Shown one piece after another: positions 22,363-32,699 of a stretch of DNA of 64,000 nt. The notes under the pieces were generated by a model, which did not search any database, was not told the origin of the DNA, and worked only from the letters and a program-made list of their open reading frames with translations. Made by a program: the position numbers and the translations under genes. The stretch comes from Sarcomyxa edulis (Eukaryota; Basidiomycota; Agaricomycetes; Agaricales; Mycenaceae): positions 1 to 64,000 of the forward strand of contig QUOL01000007.1 in assembly GCA_009761415.1 (NCBI GenBank), given 5' to 3'. How positions within the stretch are numbered: the stretch's first letter is position 1; each line of letters starts with the position of its first letter.

Positions 22363-25300
22363 CTAAGGTCGTCCTGCTTTGGTGAAGAAGTGATGGTCAT
22401 AAGTGCGAATCCGATGCTCTTCGGAGAATATTTCTGGGGCCCAAAGACGTAGAAGAGGGAGGATGAGGGTCATGTAGTAAAGCATAAGGCGGGCAATACG
22501 AGGGGGGACGAAACGCGCGATAAGCTTGTCTTGACCAGTGTTGTGCCTCGTCTTGTTGTATACACCGACGATGGCGAGGTACCCAGTGAAGAAGTGGATA
22601 TTGCCCGCAGTATCCGTGCTGTTGTTGGCGAGAATGACGGCGAGTTCGGTTCCACGGTCAGGAGCAGACGTGGGATGCTTGGCTGTGAAGATCGCCTCCG
22701 CAAAGTCTTCTGCCTGAGTGAAAAAGGCCCATATCGCGCCTGCAATGAAAATTACTTGAGAAAAGACCGTTTTCAAGGGAACAACAAAAGGACGTACTGA
22801 TCTTCGGCTGTGCTTGCCCATCCTTCCTGACAATCATAAACTTGTCTGCTGTGACAGGATCGCTGAGAATCTTGGCGATAAGAGCGTCGTCGTACTCCCA
22901 GAACGGATTGCGCTTGTCCGAGATAAGAGAATAGCCGGGAGTGGTATTCTGAACGTCTTCTCGTATCCAGTTCTCTGGATCGTCGGGGTTCGTCGTACGA
23001 GCTATGTGAGCGTCGAGTTCTGGAAACGAGAATCCTTGAAGAGTCGGCGTCAGCTGCGCCTCTGCAAGGATCACACCCGAGACGATGAACTCCCCAAATG
23101 AGGCCATTGTGATTGGGGAGCTATCGATGGTGATAGTAGAATAGTCGGGGCTCCAAATGACTCGGGGAATGGAAGGATGGTTATACGCGTATGCTGCAAT
23201 GAGATGGCCTTGTTCTCGTATGGTGTTGAACGGACTTGGGTGTCCTTCGGTAAACAGAGGGGCTAAAATCTCTTGATAGTGGCTGAAGACGACGACGTTA
23301 GGGTCGTTCAAGGAGTAAAAGATGAACGAACTTACCCTAAGACATCTAGTTCAAAAAGGTCGGCACAAAAAAGAGATTGGCAGACAGCAACTATACGCAT
23401 CGAGAACTGTATCTTCGAAATGATGGGTGGGATAGTAGGGATGCGCGCGATAGTACCATCGGGCTGAAGATTGATGGAGATCAGGAAGCGAAGTAAAGGG
23501 CAGAGCGATTCGTTCTTGTGGATGCTGGTGTGTCGTTCTGAGAAAAGGGTCCAGGCAAACAGATGAACGGCGTCGAAGACTTCTTCATCGTCTTGGTGCT
23601 CGATGACTTCAACAAGCTTTGTAAGTCGCTCTTGTTGCGAGGAGGTGAGAACGAGAGGATATGTCGACGTCGGATCGTCGTAAGCTCGGATGATTGAACA
23701 GATAAGTCGGGTAAGGATGGACGAGCACTCGTCAAGATACTTGTCGTGTTGAGGGCGGCGAAATGGACTGTTCTCGATAGCTCTGTATGCAAGTTAGGGT
23801 AATATTGAGAAAACAAGTTCAGATGAAAGACGCACCCTTTCGCAGTTGCGAGATGTCTTAGATATAACGTGTTGATCTTTGGGAGTTCTGCAGCAACGGT
23901 GTGTATGTATTCAACGACGCCTTTCTGTAAAAACACGAGGGCTGATTCTTCTTGAGTCGGTAGGGATGCCTGGAAGATGATCTCCTCGATGTTGACCCCA
24001 TCCAAGGCGAGATCCCACTTTGATGCGTACATGAAGCCGCTCTTCATCGACGCTACGCCCTGAGCTTTGAAAATGGTGTACGAGGGTAGAGGGCGCTCCG
24101 ATACGCGCTGAAGATACGAGATAAGAACGGAGGATTGGGGCTTATCAGCGAGTCGTACGTCGACGGGAATATAGGAGGAGATGGCCTTAAACTTGAAGAT
24201 GAGATGGCATGTGACTTCATCCGTAGGTGCACTCTTCTGTTTATGAACTTCGGCAAAGTGGCGGTAGAGGGCACTCTCTGATCCGAGGATGGCGTGGCAA
24301 ATTGAACCTTTTCGATTCTTGTGAAGGCATCGTTGGCGAGTGACGAGTGGAAGTCCTGGAATAGGCGGGATGGGCGCGTCGCCGAACTTTGGCATATCGG
24401 GTGCATTGTAGTAACGAAAGACCTGGATGAATTGTTCATTGGGAGGATGTGTGATGGCGCCGATTTTGTGGCTAACAGAATGAGAACGTGCATTGCAGTG
24501 TTCCACAGCAGTCTCACAGACCACGCAGACGAGGAGGCCGTACTCCTTGTACCATATGAATCCGTGACGGCAAAGGAATCGCTCGTGGGTCTGTTCGATG
24601 GTGTGGTCGACAAACTCATTGCTGGTGGGCTGCGAGTGTGTCTGTTCATGGTCGCGTTCACGGCTGTTGTTGCCATTTGCAGCGCCATCCTCCGATTCGT
24701 CATCGCGTACAGTATTTGCTTGGGAAGATTGTTGAGAAGCAACGGTGGTGTTGGATTTCGAGCGCCGGATCCGTTTGAAGATGCTGTGAGTCATGTCAGT
24801 GATTATCTGCAGGCTCGTATTCGAGGCGCTGCGAGAAACGGTGGGAGTTTTTTCGTTCGAGGATTCTGAGTATTCGAGATGCGTAGAAGCTTTGCGTTTG
24901 AGAGACGTCGAAAGAGAGATTGGTAGATGTGGCTCCTCGGCGTGTTTGTAGAGAACGCTAGGGTCTTGGTACGAGATCGGGCAGGATGGGTGTGGACACT
25001 GGAAGCAGCCATCAACACGATCGACGGCGATGGATTCACCTGCCATACAATAAGTTTGGGTAATGAAAAGGGACGAAATCAAGGTAAAAGACTTACCATT
25101 CATCTTTATCATTGCTCGAGGACGGTGGACGACACGCTGATGGGCATTGAGCTTCGTAACATCGTCTAACTCGAGTTTGCAGGCGGTGCAGGTTCTGTAA
25201 AATCGTGTCAAAGGTGCATTAGAGGCAAGGAAACAACAACTCACGGCATTGTCTATATCTCGTTCTATGCCAGCCAGCGTGAACGAGACGCGTCCAGCCT

Positions 25301-25620
25301 TTCGAGACGTTGTAATTGACGTGTTGGGTGCGGCGACGGGGTAACGAGAAAGTCGAGTGAAATTCTGCAAAGGACCGAGGACTCGGGTCAGTAACGCGCG
25401 ATAAACGAGTAAAAAGCACGATCGCGCAAGATCGGACGCGATTTTGCGCGATAATTCAAATCATTATCGTGATTTGAAGAGGACTTACCGTAGATCGACG
25501 TCTGATAGTGGCGCGGTATCCCTATGAAGTTGAGTCTGGGCTGAACCTGAATATTTCGAGTAATTAATTTTTTGGACGCGTTTCTAGGCTTGCAGAACTA
25601 AAACGTACCTGTTTTCGAGG
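22363..25620 (-). pseudogene. Telomere-linked RecQ helicase (TLH-type) gene, N-terminal OrsD half only
   Basis: Exons read on the minus strand include about 25,027-23,836, 23,782-23,336, 23,282-22,798 and 22,739-22,363, joined by GT...AG introns (for example 22,740-22,797). Visible features in order: zinc fingers CTACKLELDD...H and CPHPSCPISYQDPSVLYKHA, an OrsD (DUF3505-like) core HGFIWYKEYGLLVCVVCETA, a third finger (CHAILGSESALYRHFAEVH), then the region GTELAVILANNSTDTAGNIH and LIARFVPPRIARLMLYYMTL. In fungal subtelomeric RecQ genes a helicase follows this part; here the frame stops at 22,363 and no DEAD/H box or helicase motif is seen. The 5' end is unclear: a donor reading TGCCGTGAG near 25,250 appears to lack one G for in-frame splicing. 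It is probably a relic. Confidence 0.7.
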
Positions 25621-25759
25621 CTTTTCTTGATGCGACGCGGATGGAAAAAGAGGGGTAAGAGATGGACGCCAACAAGAGTTGGACTTAGAGTGAATGCGGA
25701 GAGGCCTGAGGCTTGGGATTCAAACACGAGTAAACCGGCGTGGAAGTGCCGAACGTTAC

Positions 25760-25805
25760 CCGATCCCGGAATTCCCGGGATCCGTGTGACGTGACGTCAC
25801 AGCCT
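25760..25805. promoter_or_regulatory. Palindrome cluster upstream of the OrsD gene
   Basis: Two palindromic words lie side by side: a near-perfect GATCCCGGAATTCCCGGGAT block and GTGACGTGACGTCAC, which contains TGACGTCA, the binding word of CREB/ATF-type bZIP factors. They sit about 150 bases upstream of the first exon-like sequence of the minus-strand gene, so they could be its promoter elements. This is inferred from position. Confidence 0.35.
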
Positions 25806-26186
25806 CGAGAACACAGACAGAACAAATTATCCCACTATGAATTATATACCAAAAAATCGGAAAAAAATGCGAATAAATTGTAGAAATATAATGGATCAGA
25901 TGTAGGATCTCAACAAGAGGCCATGGCACATAAGTACTGCTGCACTCATCAAATAGTGGACATTAAGTCAGAAACACACATATACCAAGGCATCAATAAG
26001 TTTGCGGGTGTACACAGATGACTCTAAGTATTAGTATAGTCTCAAAATATATCATGCATCACTTATTGGCAAGAGCGGTGAGCTGAAACAACTATAAACT
26101 CAGGTTTCGAAAGTAGTCACATAAGTCACAGCATAATGTGCGTATATGGAAATGAATTGACGCACACTGCCAAAGAAGACCCAAGA
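25806..26186. other. AT-rich spacer, nothing seen
   Basis: No reading frame or repeat that I can support between the OrsD gene's upstream side and the internal telomere-like tract. Confidence 0.5.
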
Positions 26187-26345
26187 TAACCCTAAGTGCC
26201 TCTAACCTGAATGATAACTGTAACACCAACCCTAACTCTCCTAATTCTGAAGACATGGTTTTTTTTTTTTTTATGCACCTAGACCCAAACCGCTAACACT
26301 AACCCTAACTTCTAACACTAACCCAAACCCTCCTAACATCCTAGT
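26187..26345. repeat. Degenerate telomere-like tract 2 (internal)
   Basis: CCCTAA-like words in the same orientation as the terminal telomere, interrupted by a run of T at about 26,260. The layout (words, T run, TATGCACCTAGACCC, more words) parallels 50,135-50,252 and 281-420. Confidence 0.8.
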
Positions 26346-26570
26346 TTGGGATTGACAGCTAATTCCTAGTCTTTGGGAGTCTGCAGCATGATATTGATCC
26401 CCCTGAGGGCAGACCCGGTAGCATTTCAATAGTTCGCTGGCTTGGAAAAATGAATTATCTGACCGTGGGAAAATAAGATAATCTGTATATACCATCATGA
26501 TCGGAATCATCAAGTTTCCTAGGTAGGTTTTTTTTTTGAAACCTGAATGTCAAAACCCGTGTAATACGGC
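26346..26570. repeat. Conserved flank of telomere-like tract, copy 2
   Basis: Shares GTCTGCAGCAT.ATATTG with 50,288-50,310. With 520-620 it shares CCGTGGGAA, then TATATACCATCATGA, then AATCAT, then a T run followed by GAAA. The match indicates a common subtelomeric origin. No coding content. Confidence 0.65.
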
Positions 26571-28034
26571 AGATGATACCAAAGTGATACCATTGATACC
26601 AAACTTGATACCATTCGATACCAGCTTAATAGTGGGCAGGACTGGCTGAACCAATATACACCAAAATTTGAGGGTGCAGAGATATACCCTATCCAATGAA
26701 TTCCTCAAATTCCCACGGTCATCGGATGCTATATGGTGGCAGCGCAGCCTCTTTAATATTCCAAATCCCAATTTAACGATTATTTTGGTATAAAACAAGC
26801 TGTGCCTCTGCCTATACTCAACCCAAAAATATGAAACTTTGTGTGGAGTATCCGATGATGTATCCAAACATATTCCAAAGAGAAAGTATGCAAACGTACA
26901 TGCTCTCACTTCACTCGGTGCCCCATATCATTGAGATTCTACCCAAATTCAAATCAGCTCTAGCGAGGTGGGATATATAGGTACCTCATAAATCTTTCTG
27001 GTTTAGGTGTTCTTTATGACCCAAAAACACATACCATCCAGAAAAATAGTGAAATTCCCCAGGCGCAGGTCAGCGCAGCATTTCGGTATCGGATGAAAAG
27101 TGCTTACGCCTGCTCTGTGGAAATGAGGCTATTATATATTAAGGGTATATACATATAGGTGAAAATTTTATATTTTCCGAAAGCTGAGATGCGTGCGCTC
27201 ACTTTCTGATACTTTTTATGACATTTGGATACAGGCGCAGGTCAGCGCAGCTCAATTCCCAAAATTTTTCCCAATGGAGCATTGGGAAAATTCCCAGGAG
27301 ATAGATGATACCAAAGTGATACCATTGATACCAAACTTGATACCATTCGATACCAGCTTAATAGTGGACAGGACTGGCTGAACCAATATACACCAAAATT
27401 TGAGGGTGCAGAGATATACCCTATCCAATGAATTCCTCAAATTCCCACGGTCATCGGATGCTATATGGTGGCAGCGCAGCCTCTTTAATATGCCAAATCC
27501 CAATTTAACGATTATTTTGGTATAAAACAAGCTGTGCCTCTGCCTATACTCAACCCAAAAATATGAAACTTTGTGTGGAGTATCCGATGATGTATCCAAA
27601 CATATTCCAAAGAGAAAGTATGCAAACGTACATGCTCTCACTTCACTCGGTGCCCCATATCATTGAGATTCTACCCAAATTCAAATCAGCTCTAGCGAGG
27701 TGGGATATATAGGTACCTCATAAATCTTTCTGGTTTAGGTGTTCTTTATGACCCAAAAACACATACCATCCAGAAAAATAGTGAAATTCCCCAGGCGCAG
27801 GTCAGCGCAGCATTTCGGTATCGGATGAAAAGTGCTTACGCCTGCTCTGTGGAAATGAGGCTATTATATATTAAGGGTATATACATATAGGTGAAAATTT
27901 TATATTTTCCGAAAGCTGAGATGCGTGCGCTCACTTTCTGATACTTTTTATGACATTTGGATACAGGCGCAGGTCAGCGCAGCTCAATTCCCAAAATTTT
28001 TCCCAATGGAGCATTGGGAAAATTCCCAGGAGAT
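26571..28034. repeat. 732-base tandem duplication
   Basis: Copies 26,571-27,302 and 27,303-28,034 are nearly identical (two or three single-base differences seen, such as TGGGCAGG against TGGACAGG). Each starts with GATACC short repeats and ends with a small hairpin (CCCAATGGAGCATTGGG). The right third resembles the right end of the MITE-like element at 821-1357: a CCG.AAGC phrase, a TTTTTTGACAT or TTTTTATGACAT phrase, then CAGGCGCAGGTCAGCGCAGC here against GGGCGTAGCCAGGCGTAGC. The reading frame inside is not convincing. Confidence 0.85.
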
Positions 28035-28744
28035 AGGACTGGTGTCGACGGAATCCATTGGCGTGTGCTGGTAGCTGTTATGCGGTGAGATACAAGAGGA
28101 GGAGGAGTTTGAGAGCAGACTCATGCTCGAAGAGCGTCGGTTGACTCTGAGGAAAACATCGAAGCTTCGAAAGCGGAGTTCAAACCCAGCTGTACAGGAT
28201 GTTGGAACTCCGACTTTCGTGTGCTGCAAGTCGTCTCACGCGGCGGTCTCGCTGGCATCGCGGTGTCTACATATCAGACGAGTCGCGACATCTCTCGTCT
28301 TCCTCATCTGTGTACTCCAGTCAATTTTCAAGGTGGTGAGATACATGATGTGCTCAAGACCATGAAGATAAGTTTAGTATCAGAGCCAAGGTCCCGGTGA
28401 GTCATCGACACTATCTCTCCCACTGCTTGCGTTGACGACCTCAGTTGTCCTCGACTCCTCGACTCCTCGACTCTAGTCCACCTTGCCACCCGTCTACTTT
28501 CATCCACCAAGTGCCCTGATATATTCTTGCCATTATGCTGCTCTCGATATTCGACCAAGATACAATTCCGGGCACTTTCGCTCCTGATTTATTTCCCCTC
28601 ATTGTCATACTCCTCTCCCTACTCTAAAGGCTCAATATATACACTGCACCTCCCTCTTTGATATCTAGTCATCTGTATTTGAGGGCTTAGTAGAGTAATT
28701 ATCATTCCAGCTACACAGATGATCAGCTTTTCGAGATAGTGAAA
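28035..28744. other. Possible exon remnant, otherwise unassigned
   Basis: Plus-strand 28,090-28,240 reads EEEEFESRLMLEERRLTLRK and KRSSNPAVQDVGTPTF, which looks like a piece of real protein but has no flanking gene. A tandem CGACTCCT(CGACTCCT) micro-repeat follows at about 28,452. No product is named. Confidence 0.3.
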
Positions 28745-28957
28745 CCTAATGCCTTATAAGGTCTTGAGGACTTGGAATCTTCGCCTTGCCCCCTTGGGCC
28801 TTCGGAGTTGCCTTCGGTGTATTGATTTATTCTCCTGATGAATGTCGAAGGAAGGAAGGCCCAAGGCCGTCTTGAAGACTCAAAAAAGCTGAAGGCACAA
28901 GCACAAGGCTCCGTAAGGCCAAAAGGAGCCCAAGGCCAGCTGTAGTTTTGCTGATGT
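28745..28957. mobile_element. Inverted-repeat element with GGCCTT(GGG)C words
   Basis: The stretch is full of mutually inverted words: CCTTGGGCCTTCGG, AGGCCCAAGGCCG, CTCCGTAAGGCC and GAGCCCAAGGCC. It could fold on itself and resembles subterminal repeats of hAT-like non-autonomous elements (compare 7210-7330). No clear termini or target duplication were found. Confidence 0.35.
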
Positions 28958-29041
28958 ATTCCACTGATTTTTTGCCAAATTAGGCCAAATTAGGCCAAAA
29001 AAGATGGAATAGGGTACCCTATTCCAGGATCAGAAGGATAG
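28958..29041. repeat. GGTACC-palindrome element, copy 1
   Basis: Alignable with 62,347-62,430. Begins TATTCCACTG, contains two or three TTAGGCCAAA words, then the palindrome GGAATAGGGTACCCTATTCC, then about 16 bases ending AGAAGGATAG. The arrangement (palindrome, short tail, ATAG) mirrors the end of the 205-base element. Confidence 0.7.
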
Positions 29042-30286
29042 GCTTGAGTCTTAGCTTGACTTTCGCCGTCGATGTGCCACTTGATGTAGGCCTGATGTCG
29101 CCGCTATCTCTCCCACTATCCGCCGCTTGCAAGTACTCAAAACATCTCGCGTTACAACTGTCGACAGCGAGGAGCGCAGTACATCTCTCATGTTTTCTAT
29201 CTTCTTGGTAATTGTTTCGTGTCCTCCACGGGGTGAAGCAGATGCATGTTCCCCAATTTCTTCCCTAGGCCGCACTTCGGTTGGTCGATCTCCTAGGCGC
29301 ATTCCGAGAGGTTTCCACCCCGAGGCAACTAGCTCTGAGGACGAGCAAACAGTCCTCTGTATTTCACGCGGGCACGATCTGGTTGCGCAGCTTCACAGTG
29401 TCGACTTGCCTGTCGATCTTCACCACATCTCAGACGATACGAGACTCATGACGGCCAAGGACTACTCTCAAAACTCACCCTTGCGACGATAGCCCTGACA
29501 CCGACAATGCCTTGCATCTGTGCGCATCGTCAAATTGCTTTTCCTCGACTAATATACCTCCTGAACACTTTCGCCGATTCCGAAGGAATAGCTACTTTCG
29601 ATGGCAGTGACAGCGAGAGGGACGATGAACTCTCAGTTTCGGCAGTGACGACGTACCTTCTTTCCAGCAAAGTATTTTCCATGTTTCAGTAGAAAGGTTG
29701 CGTTGATGAAGGACAAGTGAGTCCGAAGGATTGTATGTGATTGCGTATTCTTCCTACCCGTGCATGGAACCCAAGTAACGACGACACATTGCAACCCGAC
29801 CCAAGCCTCTACAACCTCCATCCCACCTCATTGTCGTTCAGAGCTCAAAATACGGAAAACGACAACAATGGAGAAGACGAACGGGAGCGGACGATGAAAC
29901 TACTCATAGCACTTGATAGCCGTATGGGTGTACTCGAAGCGCCGAGACAGAAGTTGACAATCCTGGTGAGCCTTCGTGCGACAGAACCCCATGCCTGAAA
30001 TCGTACTCAGGTCTCGAGCTCACGGCCTCGTATCTAGTACTCCTTGTACCCGTAGTCCCAGCATTGAAATCCAGAGAGTTTCGCTCCCCATCTGATGAAC
30101 ACTCCAAAGACGTGATTATGATTAGATACAAACTAGAAGAGGGCATGATGTAGTGGACAGCGTAAAGCGAAAACAATGCGACGACAAAAGGGTAAATAAG
30201 GGGTAAAGGGCACAAAGAGGCCAGAGATGGTATATAGAAAAAAAGACAAGCAAGTCCAATGTTCCGTGATGTTGTCCATTGCCAGA
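29042..30286. other. Decayed sequence, no supportable gene
   Basis: Short open pieces and intron-like signals on the plus strand; some phrases (CTATCTCTCCCACT) recur from 28,410. Nothing is recognised. The right end is the 3' flank of the minus-strand gene at 30,287. Confidence 0.35.
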
Positions 30287-32318
30287 TTACTCCTTGACTC
30301 GCCAAAGAACGGCGGCGGCGGCAACACTTAGCACTAGTATACCGACTGCAGCAGAGGCGTTGATGGGATGCTGTCAAAAAGAGTCAGCACATGAGAACGA
30401 GAATAAGGTGTACTAAAACGCACCGCAGCGGTCTTCCTCGACTGCAGGATTTCCTTCGTCGGCTGATCACTGTCCGTGGAGAGCGTATTGACAAGCGTCG
30501 TGGCATCCGAAGATCGACGATATGATTCAGGCGTGGCGAGAGAGCGTTCTGCGACATCCTCCTCAGATCCCTCTGCCTTGATACCAGGTGAAGACGGCAC
30601 GGAACCAGAGTATAATGTAGAGCTAGTCGATTCATCGACATCACTATCATCGGGTACACCAGCCCTAGGCGATCTCGACCTTCGTTTACGTCGATGGCGT
30701 GCCTTGTTGGAATCTACTGAAAGACTCCTAGGACTCGGAGGAGTGATAAGTCCCAGATGGGCACCGTTGTTTGCGTTCCCGTTCTGAGCCTGCTGCTGCA
30801 TGAGAACGATAGATGCCAAACCTGTATCTACCCTAGCGATAACGCCTCCGAGATTGGATTCTATCAATTTGGTCTTATTCTCCCAGTCTTCTCGAGCCTT
30901 GTTCAGCCTCGCTCGCTCTTGACTCCATTCTTCCTTGACGTCGGTCCATTGACCTTCGACACCTTTCTTCCAGTCAGCGAGCATGTCAGCGATGGTCTCG
31001 CGTTCGAGAGGCTGAGGAGGGGCTGGGATCGGTGAGAGTGTCGGCGGCGATGAGGTGTGTTCAAGAACAAGAGCTTCCAGGCTGGACACCTTGGATTCGA
31101 GGGTGGAGATCGTCGACTGAGCAGATGCGTGCTGAGCTTGTAGAGTGCGAGAGAGCTCAAAGGCTGACTCGAGGGTGTTGCTGATGGTGTTCAGACGCGC
31201 CGTCAGTTCTTGGATGATTTGAGGCGAAGACACAGCTGACACCTCGATTGGGTCGTCGGGCTGTTGGGGTACTGGAGAATCGGAACGGCGAGGAGAGGGA
31301 GAAGGAGAAGCGATGAGGGTCGAGCAACGTTTGGGCTTGTAACGCGGCTCGTCATCGTGCATACCCATCCCTGAAGGTTCAGGAGTGCGTGGACGACCGA
31401 GCTCTTCTCTTCTTTTACGACGACCATCCTGGTCTTCCTCCTGATTCTGGGCTTCGTCCTCTTCCTCGACCCGATCTAAATCGTGCGGAGCAACTGTGGT
31501 TTCGCTCCTAGCGTCGTCGTCGTCGTCTTCCTCTTCCTCTTCCTCGCCGGACTCGATGTGGATTGAGTCTGGGTACAGCACCATGCATCTCCCAGTATTC
31601 GTTCCACCTTCGACCCAGAAATGTCGTGACCACGGGATCGTGAAATCTCTGATTGAGATGAGGAGTGGGGAACGGTGTCGTACGACGGCTCTGTCGAGGC
31701 TAGAAGTAAGAAATATCAGCTTGAATTTACTAACCTCGCTTCCTTCTATGAAATCGAAGACTGGGGTCAACTTATTGGTACTCGAGGGCCTGAACGGGCA
31801 ATGGGGAACGTAGTCGAAGGTGAAACTGCCAGAGATTGATGTATGGACCGGGCTGAATCTGCGAGAGGGCGACGACGTCGAGCGATCTGTGTTGAAAAGA
31901 TGTTCATACTTAGCTGGATGCCAGACACATTGAATATTCCACGTACAGGCTTTGGAAGCAACCAATGTGAGATAGATGATCTACGAGAAGATAAATCAGT
32001 ATAACGTTGCTGACGACGAGAAGGACGAGTCTCTCACAGGAAGCATAGAGTCGTAGAGACGTCGACACGAGCTATGCGATTACCCGCTCGTAGGCTACGA
32101 GATTTAGTGCGGGTGACATTTTGTCGAGAGCTGTGGAAGAAGGACCGATGGATAGGCAAGATATAGTCGCTATCTAGCTGGAAGCGACGTACTAAATATG
32201 CGTGCTCACAGTGAGTGGTCCCTCCAGCTCGTTGTGGTTGTTGGCCCCTCGCTGAATCATATCTCTTGCGCTGTAGCTCTGCCGATATTCTTGTTTGTGT
32301 CGGTACGTCAACGTCCAT
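30287..32318 (-). CDS. Predicted tail-anchored coiled-coil protein, function unknown
   Basis: The C-terminal model is good: a long exon (about 31,690 to 30,424), an intron (30,371-30,423, GTGCGT...GACAG), and a last exon ending at 30,287. The last exon encodes a single hydrophobic helix (SAAVGILVLSVAAAAVLWRV then KE), a tail anchor for ER, mitochondrial or peroxisomal membranes. Before it come HFWVEGGTNTGRCMVLYPDS, an acidic run, Ser/Pro-rich sequence, a coiled coil (QELTARLNTISNTLESAFEL onward), a Trp-rich helical part (DWKKGVEGQWTDVKEEW) and an RHRRKRRSRSPR basic patch. The N-terminal exons are unresolved; ATG 32,318 is one candidate, with further introns near 31,700 and 31,980. I do not recognise the family. 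It seems the least damaged gene in this block. Confidence 0.55.
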
Positions 32319-32341
32319 CTTCCTTGCCACTCCCTCTAAAC

Positions 32342-32690
32342 GTGATCCGAGAAGAGTTTGACAACGTCTAATAGAGCGTTCGTCGATGTGAGTCCATGCT
32401 GTGGTTGAAAAGGTAAGAGTACAAAATCATACGTGACAAATATTAGGCAGCCCACTAGAGTCGTTGTGGCCACAGCGGTGGAAAAATAGACAGCACTATC
32501 CTTCGCCTTCCAGTTGGCACTTGGATTGGCAGTGTATTGCTACAAGCCTTCATTGATCTACGCGCCGACGATTTCAGTCGCCAGTGCCTCGTATCCTAAA
32601 CCGACGAGTGCTTGAAGAACATCGGCAACGGATTGACGGCGGGTGGCTAGATCTGTGCCTGCAGAGGAAAGGGAGAGGTCAAGATGGAGG
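32342..32690 (-). pseudogene. CSE1 (exportin-2) fragment, copy 2
   Basis: Closely similar to 12,650-12,960. The translation runs LDLSLSSAGTDLATRRQS, then NPSANWKAKDSAVY, then after an intron GLTSTNALLDVVKLFSDH. Two in-frame TAG codons (in GA*INEGL*QYTAN) replace Trp and Gln, so it cannot encode protein. The copy stops abruptly next to the 5' end of the coiled-coil gene. The copies carry separate mutations, so they have diverged since duplication. Confidence 0.8.
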
Positions 32691-32699
32691 GATCGTCTT

